Made by a program: the position numbers and the translations under genes
Assembly: GCA_947247005.1 (NCBI GenBank)
Contig: OX365948.1
Coordinates: 12,699,455 to 12,763,454, forward strand
DNA length: 64,000 nt
Source of the DNA: Spisula solida
Lineage: Eukaryota > Mollusca > Bivalvia > Venerida > Mactridae
Reading direction: 5' to 3'
Part shown: positions 23,992 to 35,286 of the stretch, in pieces
How the letters are laid out: each line of letters opens with the position of its first letter
Numbering within the stretch: the first letter of the stretch is position 1
The notes under the pieces: model-generated
What the model was told of the DNA's origin: nothing
The model's database searches: none
The model's input: the letters and a program-made list of their open reading frames with translations, nothing else

Positions 23992-24993
23992 CAGTGTTCC
24001 CACTCACGTAAAATCTTACGTAAATCACACAATGAAACTCAATTTCACGTAAAAACTTTGTACTCGGTGTGAGATCGCGCTTACGAAAGTTCCAGGGCAA
24101 AACCTTACGAAAGTCGGTAATTTCGCATTTGTTAGTCTACTGCTATAAATAAAACAATCGAAAGCTGTTGATTGGTTGAAAGTTATAGGTTTCGGGTTAC
24201 ATCTAAAGATTTACACTGTACTGTAGACGGGTTACTTATTTTCTGAACTATAAACTTTGAATCAGGCTCGTAAAGCAACGGTGTGATAACCATTCGAATT
24301 TCCACCATTCTAGGCTAGACTGCATAATATGGCCCTGGACTACGGCTTCAGTAACAAAACAAATACAGAGACTGTACCTGGTCGAAATAAAACAACCCAA
24401 GGATGACAGACAATGATAGATTAGTCCCCAAGTTAAAATTCAACAAGAGCTGTCCACGAACAGCGCGCTCCACTACAATCAATATATTCAAAACAAAATG
24501 CTTCATAACAGCAGCATTACCCTCTGCTGTGTAGAGGTTGGGGCTTCTAAGTCGAAAAAGGGGGATAATTTGGAAAAATTATGCAGGACCATTACCTACT
24601 CATGTGTAGGTCCTCTTGGTCATGAAGGTAAACAAATAAGCATTTCTTAGTCCAAAAGGGGGCATAATTTCAACAAAATGCTAAATATTATCATCTCCTG
24701 TGTAGGGGTTGGGGTCATGATGGTGAACAAGTATGCAAAGTATCAAAGCAACATATCAATGCACTTTGAACATATCAGAGGTTAAAAAACCTGTACCTAA
24801 ACTTAACATTTGCATTTCTAAGTCCAAAAGGGGGCATAATTTCAACAAAATGCTTGATAGAGTTACCTACCCCTGTGTATGGGTTGGGGTCATGATGGTG
24901 AACAAGTATGTAAAGCAATATGTGAATGGACTTTGAAAATATTTAGAGGTGAAAAAACCTGTACCTAAACCTTAACATTTGCACTAAGTTGAA

Positions 24994-26127
24994 ACAAGAG
25001 GGCCCTAAGGGCCCTAGGTTGCTCACCTGTTGTAGCAGTACTTCCAAGACCTGTGATTTGACCTAGTGACCTAGTTCTTGGCCCCATATGACGCAATATC
25101 GCACTTGACCTAGATTTTGTTGAGATGATCACTCTGACCAAGTTTCATAAGGATTAGGCTAAAAGTGTGACCTGTAGTGACTACACAAGGGTTTTTCTAT
25201 AATTTGTTCTTGCGACCTAGTTTTTGACCCTAGATGACCCAATATCGAACATGACATATATTTTGCTGTGATGATCATTGTGACTAAGTTTCATAAAGAT
25301 TAGGTCAAAATTAAGACCCCTAGTGACTACACAAGTTTTTTTCTATGATTTGACCTTGTGACCTAGTTATTGACCACTGGATGACCCAATATCGAATTTG
25401 ACCTAGATTTTGTTGAGATATTCATTGTGACCAAGTTTCATAAAGATTAGGTCAAAATTGTGACCTCTAGTGACTACACAAGGTTTTGCTATGATTTGAC
25501 CTTGTGACCTAATTTTTGACCCCGAATGACCCAATATCGACCTTGACCTAGATTTTGTTGTGATGATCATTGTGACCAAGTTTCATAAAGATTACGACAA
25601 AATTGTGACCTCTAGTGACTACACAAGATTTTTCTATGATTTGACCTTGTGACCTAGTTTTTGACCCCTAATGACCCAATATCGAACTTGACCTAGACTT
25701 TGTTGAGATGATCATTGTGACCAAGCTTCATAAAGATTAGGTTGAAATTATGACCTCTACTGACTACACAAGGTTTTTCTATGATTTGACCTAGTGACCT
25801 AGTTTTTTTACCCCAGATGACCCAATATCGAACTTGACCTAGATTTTGTTGAGATGATCATTATGACAAAGTTTCATAAAGATCAGGTCTAAATTATGAC
25901 ATCTACTGACTACACAACATTTTTCTATGATTTGACCTAGTTTTTGACCCCAGATGACCCAATATCGAACTTGGCCTAGATTTTGTTAAGATGATTATTG
26001 TGACCATGTTTCATAAAGATTAGACAAAAACTGTGACCTACAGTGTCTACACAAGAAATTGTGGACGGACGACTGACGAAGAGTGATCACAAAAGCTCAC
26101 TCTGTCACTTTGTGACAGGTGAGCTAA
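24994..26127 (+). mobile_element. Hairpin-ended repeat family 2 with ~145-bp monomers
   Basis: It starts ACAAG plus the palindrome AGGGCCC-TAA-GGGCCCT and ends with a 14-bp-stem hairpin (AGCTCAC..CTGTCAC-TTT-GTGACAG-GTGAGCT) then AAAA. About seven monomers lie between, each with paired TGACCT half-sites, AACTTGACCTAGATTTTGTT and CAAGTTTCATAAAGATTAGG. It sits in an A-run of the family 1 copy. Related copies: 35287-36216 and 61560-62502, both reversed. Confidence 0.88.
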
Positions 26128-26261
26128 AAAGGGGGCATAATTTCACCAAAATGCTTAATAGAGTTACCTACCCCTGTGTATGGGTTGGGGTCATGATGGT
26201 GAACAAGTATGCAAAGTATCAAAGCAATATGTCCATGCACTATGAAGATATTAGAGGTTAA

Positions 26262-26569
26262 ACAAGACTGCGTTCACTAAACGCTTATGCCCCCTGTGGA
26301 AGCCTTGTCCATCAATAAGTCTAAGTCCAAAATTAGGTCAAGGTGAAGGTCAAAATGGGGTTAGGTGGTACAGGCGTGTGGAGAGTGTTCATACACAACA
26401 TCCATGCAAGTATGAAAGCTTTGTAGCAAGCCATATTAATGCTAGAAGAAACGGTCAATTTGGGTTAACCAGGACGGACGGACCAACGGACGGACGAACG
26501 GACCAACGGACGGACGGACGGACAGGTGAATCACTATATGCCTCCCCATCTATCGATAGGGGGGCATAA
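26262..26569 (+). mobile_element. Hairpin-ended repeat family 3, short copy
   Basis: It starts ACAAGACTGCGTTCACTAAA with a GCGTT/AACGC hairpin, has about one ~173-bp monomer, a GGAC tetranucleotide tract, and a terminal TATGCC..GGCATA hairpin followed by AAAA. It sits in the A-run of GAGGTTAAAAAACCTGT of the family 1 monomer. Confidence 0.87.
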
Positions 26570-27421
26570 AAACCTGTACCTAAACTTTAACATTTGCATT
26601 TCAAAGTCCAAAAGGGGGCATAATTTCAACAAAATGCTTGAAAGAGTTACCTACCCCTGTGTATGGGTCAGAGTCATGATGGTGAACAAGTATGTAAAGC
26701 AATATGTGAATGCACTTTGAAAATATTAGAGGTAAAAAAACCTGTACCTAAACTTTAACATTTGCACTAAGTTGAAAAAAGGGGCATAATTTCACCAAAA
26801 TGCTTGATAGAGTTACCTACCCCTGTGTATGGGTTGGGGTCAAGATGGTGAACAAGTATGCAAAGTATCAAAGCAATATGTCCATGTACTATGAAGATAT
26901 TAGAGGTTAAAAAACCTGTACCTAAACTTTAACATTTGCACTAAGTAGAAAAAGGGGGCATAATTTCAACAAAATGCTTGATAGAGTTGCCTACTGCTGC
27001 ATATGGGTTGGGGTCATGGTGGCAAACAAGTATGCAAAGTATGAAAGCAATATCTCAAAGGACTTAGAGAATATAAGAGGTTAAAAAACCTATACCTAAA
27101 CTTTAACAAAAGTGTTACGCCGACGTGACGCCGACGCTCGGGTGACTGCAATAGCTCCCCTTATTCTACGAATAGTGGAGCTAAAAATGACTACCACATT
27201 ACGGCTATCAGAACTCTCTTTGTTAAGATTTTACAATGAAAAGGGGGCCCTGAGTGTTTCGCAAAATGGACTAGGGCCACAGTCCTTGGAATTCGAGGCA
27301 AAGCTCATTGAATCTTTTAATTTATTGCATAATTTTGTACCCCCAAAAAACTGTTCATACCCCCAACTTTCAAGGCCAGGGGGGAAGTTTACCCCCAAGA
27401 ATAAACATGTGTGGGAACACT

Positions 27422-27690
27422 AGGCACTCCCTGGTGGATATCCCAACGGTGTCCAGCATCATGAGATCCAGTGACAGTAGGACCAGAGGGGCCCATAGTG
27501 GCCCATGTACCACCTGCCAAAGCCTTGATATACAAGAAATCCTTTTTTCAAGAACCATACACAACTGGAATAAACTCTCAACGACCATCACAAACATTGC
27601 AACTCTTAGAGGCCTTCAAAACTGCATTTCACAACACCATAGCAGTCCAGCCTCCGTCCCAGGAGTAGACAGCCACAGGGTGTATATAGT
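27422..27690 (+). pseudogene. LINE 3' piece, continuing the 23330 fragment
   Basis: Directly after the insertion the frame resumes with SLVDIPTVSSIMRSSDSRTRG and later SFFQEPYTTGINS and LEAFKTAFHN, the usual C-terminal tail of this LINE type (RTI.NWN, LEAFK). The codons flanking the insertion are in register with the upstream piece. At least one further frameshift lies near 27540-27600. Confidence 0.82.
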
Positions 27691-27822
27691 TTTATTTTGT
27701 AATTACCGGAACGTATTTAAATGTTTATAGAACAACTCAAGACAAGCGGTGGCTGTCTTGCTCAACACTTCACCCGGGACGTAGTACAATCCAGCAGATG
27801 GATTCCTGTCCTGTACATGCCG

Positions 27823-27985
27823 CAGGGCTCGACACTAACACTGGTCCGCTGGTCCGAGACCAGTGAAAATCCAGAAGGACCAGTGAAAATACTTAAGGAC
27901 CAGTAACAGTCCTATTTACAAATTGGGCGCGTTTGCCCTGTTGGACCAGTGGCCAAAATAATTAGTGTCTAGGCTAGTTCTGGAT
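27823..27985. mobile_element. Possible small hAT-like MITE
   Basis: CAGGGCTCGACACTAAC on the left and TTAGTGTCTAGGCT on the right are imperfect inverted copies around internal ACTGGTCC/GGACCAGT motifs. The boundaries are not certain. Confidence 0.45.
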
Positions 27986-28649
27986 ACCATAACTAGATGG
28001 TCTTTTATTTACACTGACGTGTCGACCTTTTAGTTATCATATGGAATTATCCTCTTCAATAATCAACTGTTTAAGCTTAACGCCTAGAATGCAAGTTAAT
28101 TGTTCAAACTTCGCCCTAAAACTATCATTTACGTATAAATGTAATATTTTTTGTTTTAAGTTTTGGCATAAAATAGTCATTGTGGCACCTACTGATAATC
28201 ATACATTGCTTAAAGTTCATTTACTTCCGCGTTTGATTTGCTTCAGCGGCTATTTTGAATAATTAATTCATCGCAGGTGTGTGCGAGAGCTGTTTTCGAA
28301 AAATCTGTTATTTGATGAAACATGGTCGTAAACGTCTTAAAATTAAATAAAACCTTTTGATATACCTATACATAAGAAACAAACAGGTTATTGTTGCTTT
28401 AAATCATTTAACTCCTATTTGCACAAATAAATATTTCAATTTACGCAGCCGACAATCTTGAAAAATGAAAACATTGATCAAGTGGTTCGTTTCGGAACCC
28501 TTTTGTTATTATCCCATTCAATTAAATTGCGATCGTAAACGAAAATAGTGAAATTGTACAGGTTTGAAACAATCGACGGAATTGATGGTGAAACACTTTA
28601 TTTTTGGGGGTACATTGATAGAATATGGTCCAATTGATAGGGTGTCAAT

Positions 28650-29500
28650 GATTAATTTGTTGAAAATGTGCGTTTTGTCATAAAACAAACGCGACTCAAA
28701 CTGTGCTGTTGGGTTTCAAAGAACAAACGGCTTTGACGATGAAATGGAATGATACCTTGGACTTAGTCAAACCATTTCGACGCAATCTATACAGGGATGC
28801 CCGTATAAGCGTCGAAACCATAAGTGCCCAAAATCCGGTGCATTTTAAATTTTCATGAAATTAGCATTTTAAGCCAAATTCTGTCATTTTTCGGCTCTGT
28901 ACATGTTAAATACAATAAAAGAATACGAAACCCGTCGAATACCTAGTATAATTGGCCGTTATAATCAGAAAAACAATAAATAAACCAGCGCGCACCGTGT
29001 CCGTAAATCTCATGTAAACAGCGCAAGTTTAAAGACCGTTATCCGTACTGACCGGATTCGACCGGAACATTATTCGAATCGTTAAAACGAGCCTAAAAAG
29101 CTATCACTCATGGTGTTTTTTGTTTGTTTGTCGTTTTCTAACAAAATCATCTTAATTCCACTACAAATGTTCGTTAATTTTCTGTGCTTGAGCTTTAATC
29201 GAGCTCATTTTAAGGTTCGACTCGATTAATTTTTTTGCTGTGTCCGTTTGTTAGAAATCGAGCGCGCCAATTTCTGAGTATTCTGATTGGTCGATAAGCG
29301 AATGACGTTTGACGCAAACAATAACAATAAGAACGATGGCTGAAATTGAGGTCATAATTGCGATATAGTCGTGTTCAAGTTATGGGATGGACACGTTGCT
29401 GTGCATTTTTAAAAATGTTATCGGTGTCTATCGCGAGATAAAGGTTCATTCTTCGTATACATGCTATATATTTCATAGTGGTTTGACGTTTTCATATATT
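28650..29500. promoter_or_regulatory. CpG-rich segment, candidate RAD17 promoter
   Basis: CpG is clearly denser here than in the surrounding DNA. At 29261-29270 AGCGCGCCAA is E2F-like (TTGGCGCGCT on the minus strand), GATTGG at 29285-29290 is an inverted CCAAT box, and TGACGTTTGACG follows at 29303. This combination is usual for replication and checkpoint genes. It lies about 6 kb upstream of the first RAD17 exon found. No start exon was identified, so the assignment is inference. Confidence 0.4.
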
Positions 29501-30900
29501 TTTTAAGAGCAGAAAGTGCGCTAAAAAAATGTGCGCAATCTCCGACCGTGTTTAGGTCTAGTTAGTGTCTGTCTGTAGTGGCTGGACCGTCAGAATTTAA
29601 AGCAGCCACTTGCAGACAGCTTATCTGTCTAACCTTGGACTATGTCTAGGCCTGCATGGAAGAAAAATCCTTAAATTGCTCACAAAATAATAATCACTCA
29701 TGACACCAAAACTCGCTTTAGACATAAACAACAAGTTTTGGAAGTAAGTAATTTATCTTAAAATCAGCAATGTACCCGAACAAATGTATCCGACTACTGA
29801 TACACTTTTTATATTCAGGCCAATTGCAGACACAAAGTCGGCTGACAACGTGGAAAATAAACATAGTCTAACTTGTAGCAATTAATTACACAATTCTACA
29901 GAAGTTTAAAACACAGTACCATGTTTTTATTTTATAATTCCTCGGAAAACAAATATTTAAATAATTTGCGAACTACTCATGCTCTTCAAAACGGAGGTGT
30001 AAGAACGCGCTGGTAGGTCTCACAACACTAAATCATGGTGGTTACTAAAACCCGGAACGAAAACCGGGCTAAGTGACAAAAATATGAAAATCATGATAAT
30101 ATAGCATTAAAAAGACAAGACCCTTTGGAACAGTTTCTGAAAATTTGAGCAAAATATAACATCAAATTACAAAGTTACAGACATTTACTTTAAAAGCTAC
30201 CCCTCCCCCCTACTTTGCTAGTGACGTCGCAAACGTCATTCAAACGTTATTTGACGTTACGTTAACAAGAAGTTTTCAAAATTGTATCAAATTTTACAAT
30301 TATATTCCCTTTTTAATAAAACATATCTAAATCGTGAATTTCAGCTTTCAGACAAACGCAGCTACTGTTTTCAACCACTAACCCCTCGTTTTCTCATAAT
30401 GGATAGTCACCATAGCAACGACAGAAGATATTTTAACATGCTTCATGAGAAAAAATAAATCTGAGACAAAGTTCTATATTATCCAAGAACTTAATCTTAA
30501 ATCAAAGAGCATGACTTTTTGTTATTTAAAAGGGTTTTCTTAACCTTATTACATAAATACTAATACAATGTCACTAAGCCGGATTTTCCTGGAGAACGGC
30601 TCAAATGTGGAACACGGAACCGAATGGAACAGAACATTGAATGATATGGCACACATTATTGAATAAAATACAAAATATGGAACATTTTACAACTTTTATT
30701 GTTTCACACATGATTCGCAATTGGGGCACATGAATTCCAAAGAGTCTGTGATTTTGGAATTTTAATTTACACATTCCGGGTGGAATTCTGACATCAGAGC
30801 CGTAACTTTAGAATCTGAGGCTAAAGCCCACTTCCTAAGGGAAACAACTGCGATAACTGCGATTGCAGTAGTGTTAATGTTCAGCTGGAGTGGCCTCCCT
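29500..30900. other. Intergenic, nothing firm
   Basis: No repeat family or exon can be supported. GTTTTGGAA followed by gtaagt near 29745 is a plus-strand donor-like site without other support. Confidence 0.45.
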
Positions 30901-30924
30901 TAGACTGCTGCTGTATGAAATTTA

Positions 30925-32085
30925 GCGCTATTGGCGGCTGGGTTCGAGCCTTGATCTGATAACGCCCAAACCAGACTGCGTAGCTCCGAAAGACCGTGTA
31001 TATATGTAATATCTTAGAACTTGGTACAATAGAAGAAGACCAGCAGAGTTTATATCGCTTTAATGTACAGCCTTATTATTACAACACTAAGCCATGAGTA
31101 CATATAATAAACTATACTATACAGTCATGTAACTTGATACACTACAGAGATGAGTGTGCTTTACTATACGGTTTAAATACTACAATGTAGATGTAGGGCA
31201 TGCTGAAACGAGTCGACCGAGACCACCACCAGAATCCTATAATGAGTCTGAAACTAGGACAAGGTCCCCAAAGAAGTCACGTTTGAAGCAGTACACAGTT
31301 GGCGAATTTAAGTCACGGGTTTCAGCCCAAACCAGGCTGTGCTACTCCAGAATACCGGGTATACAGACTCAGTGTATGTTCATATGCGTCGAAATGAGAC
31401 CGTCCACATGATCCTATTTTTGGACTGATAGTAGGTACCGGGTCCCGAAATGGATACAGTAGCAGTATATGAAAATAAGCGATATTGTCGGCTGCGTTCG
31501 AGTCCTTACAGTGCCCAAACCATGCCTTGTAACCCCGGAAGATCGGTAATGCAGATGAAGGAAATGCTAATACTAGTTGAATCGGACCACCACCATGACC
31601 CTATTTTGGGTTTGAAAGAGGGGCCAGGTACACAAAGTGGCCTCAAAGCAGTACGCAGTAGGCGACTGTGGATTCAAGCCATTGTAGAACCCAAACCAGC
31701 TAGTCTGCGTGACCCCGGAAGACCGGGTATACAGACGGAGTGTATGTACAAACGCGTCAAATGAGACCACCCACACGGTCCTATCTTGGTGTTGATGGTA
31801 GGAGCCGGGCCCCGAAATGGCTATAGTAGCATTGTATGAAAATTACCGTTTTTGGCGACTGGGTTCGAGTCCTCATAGCACCCAAACCAGGCTATGTAAC
31901 CCCAGAAAACCGGGTATGTCGATGTAGAACATGCTGATGCGAGTCGAACGAGCCAACCACCAGGACCCTATCTTGGGTCTGAAAGAGGGGCCAGGTCCCC
32001 CAAAGTAGCCACAAAGCAGTACGCAATTTGATTCGAACCCAAAGCAGGCTGTGTGACTCCGAAAGATCGCATGAAATACTCACTT
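30925..32085. repeat. Dimeric tandem repeat, ~366-bp period (two ~183-bp halves)
   Basis: TGGGTTCGAGTCC-type blocks recur near 30950, 31490 and 31857, alternating with a related half (near 31305, 31670, 32030). Both halves share CCCAAACCAGGCTGTG and GAAAGACCGGGTAT. The monomer pair is about 366 bp. A single fragment recurs at 39105-39310. The GGTTCGAGTCC core is B-box-like, so a tRNA-derived origin is possible. Confidence 0.7.
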
Positions 32086-32835
32086 TGTGCTATTTTTATC
32101 TAGGTTCAAAACTGCTATGCATTCCTATGAACAGCGTTGTTCAACAAGTAAGGTCAAGTCTGACCTTCGTAAACTGCCGATGGGTAATCATAAAATCTGT
32201 AAGATATGAATATTCATAGAGAATCTCGGGATATCCAACACTATATTCTCATGCTATTAATACGTAAAAAAAGTCGTGCATATAAATGACAAAACAGTTT
32301 TAACTTTTTTTATTTGTTGATATTCTTAAACCAAATTTTGTGTGTGTGCTAATGACTGCCAATGGATTTTATTTCGATTTTCTATCCATCTATATTCACT
32401 ACAACGCTGTATTGAACCATGAAACGGCAATTAACGAAACATGGATGACAAATTAGTGGGTTTAAAAAGTTTTTATAGATGCTATTATGTTTATGTATTC
32501 CGATCAATAGACAAACTAACTTGATCGCTTGTATCTTTATTTAGTTAGCACTGGCTACGGGATTCCATTTTGGAGGGGAGAAATGTGTTGCGTACCTTCA
32601 GTATAATAAATGTATATAGAATTTCAAATTCCTGTGGTATACTGGTAGGCCTAAATGTTGCGTTTTCAATGCCGCTGAGTGTAGTTCTACAAATGGCAAA
32701 GAACTGCATATTTAGACATGTTTTATGTTCGGCTCCCTAACAAAGCATTGCTTTTAAAAAAAATAGAATGCGCGTTTGCACATTCGGACGAAATTTAGGG
32801 TTTAATGTGCATAATTGATACTGCAATAAGGAGCT

Positions 32836-33089
32836 GGCCCCAATCTCCCGAAGCATCTCAGGTAGAAATCTCAACTCAAATTGAGATTTTGCTCAAGTCA
32901 AGAGTATAAATATGAGATCTTTGTAAGTTTTATGCTCAAAATATTTACTGTAATAAACTCAGAACAATGTATCTGTTTTGTGGTGCCAACTTTCAGAGTC
33001 TTGTCTCCCATGGACATTATCTCAAAGACAGATGACAGTATTTGAGATTTATCTCAACTCAGATTGAGATGCTTCGGGAGATCGGGGCC
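32836..33089. mobile_element. 254-bp foldback MITE
   Basis: GGCCCCAATCTCCCGAAGCA on the left is matched by an inverted copy (TGCTTCGGGAGATCGGGGCC) on the right, with further inner inverted TGAGAT motifs. Non-coding. Confidence 0.8.
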
Positions 33090-33419
33090 TAGTCACGAAA
33101 ATCCACTTAGTAATTAAGAAAATGAACAGAAAAATGTTACCCGAGTCGAGGGATAAATACTCTTGATATTGGGCTGCCCAATATATTTGTGAATAATATA
33201 GCATTTCGTCACGTGGTATGGTCTGTATATGAATTATGGAATTATACACGGCGGTCGATTCACCCATTTCCGTGATTCACCTACCCAGTTTTCCTGAATC
33301 CCAAAATGAGAACTGTATTATAATCGGTACAAGTACTAACTTACCCTTCCACAAGGAACTATAGCAACTTCTCCGCATGTGGAAGAATATCGACAATGTT
33401 GTTACATGTTCGTGAAAGT

Positions 33420-33470
33420 AGTGAGATGCTGTGACCGGGTATCGAACTCGGCACTCCCGGCGATAAATCT
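33420..33470 (-). repeat. tRNA-like B-box segment
   Basis: On the minus strand GCCGAGTTCGATACCCGG resembles a T-arm with B box, preceded by a short GC-rich stretch. No complete cloverleaf. Possibly a SINE remnant. Confidence 0.35.
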
Positions 33471-34100
33471 ACATGTATATTTGCATACCACTTTTCCACT
33501 AAAAACGCGTATAGTGTCGTCGGAAAGATGGCACATGTCGCTGTTACATTAAAATTATCTAATTATGCATGAATGTGGATATCGTGCATGCATAAATTGT
33601 TATTAAGGGAAATAGTTTTATGCTGCAAATCGAAAGAGGCTATTCAAATCATAGGTTCCACCTCCTGGAGTTGTAGTCACAGTCAGGTAACTTTTTCATT
33701 GCTGGCCCGGATCCAGAAAATTTTGAGTGGGGGGGCACAGCTAGTTTATGGGATTTTATGGTGGGGTGGTGCGGGAGGCGTGTCCCCTCCCGGTGAAGAT
33801 TTTTTTCACTTTTCGAATTAAAATCATGCAATTTCCTGCACTTTAAGCATTCAAAATCAGAAGTAAATGTATTAAAATCGTACTGCTACATCAACAATAC
33901 GATGAGTTTAACAAGTATGTATTTAAAAATGTTATTTTTCAATTCTCTAAAATTTACAAATCCGACGTCAAATTATTAAAATTCACTGTTTTATACTTAA
34001 TCAGACAAGGTAAAAAATTTATGCAATTATTTAAACAAACGTTACCCTGTTGAATTTGTTTTTCAAATAAGAACTACAATGTATAATGAATTATATAGAC

Positions 34101-35171
34101 AGGGGCGGATTCAGGATTTGGCGTTGGGGGGGGCGTACATTTAAGTATTGCCCCCCCCCCACCCCCCTCAAAGAAATGTGCGAGCGAAGCGAGCTAGAAA
34201 AAATCGTATCTCTGAGAAGCATTCCACACAATTTCGTTCTTCATCTTATGATATTCATTGATAAAGTTAATGTGAGAGCAAGGCGAGCAAGAATATAAGC
34301 ATTAATTATTTGAGCAGCATATCCCGCATACTCATTCCCTACTTGACAAACTTAACTGATAGCGGTGGTGCGAGCGGAGCGAGCAAGAAAAAATGCAATC
34401 ATCTATTTCAGCAGCATACACCACACACTTATCACTTGGTAATATTCACTGATTTAGTAATTGTAAGAATTAGAAAAAATCACTGTTTATCTGAGCAGCA
34501 TACCCAACAAACGCATTGATAAGTCGAAAACTTTCATTGAATTTACGTAGATCTACAGCGAGCGAAACGAGCAAGAAAAATCGTTGTTTATATAGCCAGG
34601 ACTAACGATAATCGACTGGATAATATTCACTGATCTATAGCTGCTGTGAATATGTCACGAAGAAAAAATGCACTGTCTATCTGAGCAGCTTACCCTGCGA
34701 ACTCCAGGGCTTCACTTTTGTTCAATCGGAAATGTGAAATACTTGGGATCCAGCGACTAGGGGGTCCAGTGGCTTTCTGCCTCGTGACGTTCTAAAAAGA
34801 ACCACGGAATTCGTCAGCTGCATTCTGATATATCTTTTTTTAATGAAAGGACAGGTTTATTAAAAAATCAAGCCAACTGTATTAATCTTTTATGACTTGT
34901 CGGTCATTTTTAATGTGCAAGAATCTCTGTAGCCGATGTTTGGCACTATGCTACCAATCAGCCATATCTTGTTGCTTGCATACAGCATTAAGTTCACTTT
35001 AAAATCACTAAATTGATTATTGTTTAATTGACCCGAGCGAAGCGAGCGAAAAAAATTGCATATCAATAAGAAAATTATTGTTCTTACATCCAAAATATGG
35101 TAAACTACCTAGGCTTCGGCGATTTTAGGGGGGGCGTACGCCGGGTCCGCCCCCCCTTGGATCCGCCTATG
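34101..35171. mobile_element. 1.07-kb inverted-repeat element inserted in the left arm
   Basis: Termini AGGGGCGGATTCAGG and GGATCCGCCTATG are imperfect inverted copies next to G/C homopolymers. ATAGAC flanks both ends (34095-34100 and 35172-35177) as a target duplication. The interior repeats GAGCGAAGCGAGCAAGAAAA-like motifs about five times. No transposase. Confidence 0.78.
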
Positions 35172-35286
35172 ATAGACGTTAAATTATTAAAATTGTAGCC
35201 CTATATCTACTGCAACAAATCAGCATACATAGCCTATGAAATGAACAATATTTCATCTAAAAGTTTCCACAGGTTCAGATCGATTT

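Larger units (their letters stand above)
24442..27185 (+). mobile_element. Hairpin-ended repeat family 1, long copy
   Basis: It starts AACAAGAGCTGTCCACGAAC with a GCTGT/ACAGC hairpin and ends with the TAGCTCC/GGAGCTA hairpin plus AAA. The core is many monomers containing GGGGGCATAATTTCAACAAA, AGAGTTACCTACCCCTGTGT and GATGGTGAACAAGTATG. Two other repeats interrupt it at 24994-26127 and 26262-26569. Confidence 0.85.
23992..27421. mobile_element. hAT-like insertion splitting the LINE, 3.4 kb with nested repeats
   Basis: Left end CAGTGTTCCCAC and right end GTGGGAACACT form inverted termini in the style of hAT elements. AGGCAC stands immediately outside both ends (23986-23991 and 27422-27427) as a target duplication; two more bases on the left (TC versus CT) do not match a full 8 bp. 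Its own sequence is probably 23992-24441 and 27186-27421, the rest being later insertions. No transposase seen. Confidence 0.75.

Noticed and set aside
33049..33349. Missing RAD17 first exon ending at a minus-strand gtaagt near 33345
   Set aside because: An ATG there opens a 34-nt frame, but its phase does not match the first RAD17 exon found, and the site is 10 kb away beyond the CpG-rich candidate promoter.
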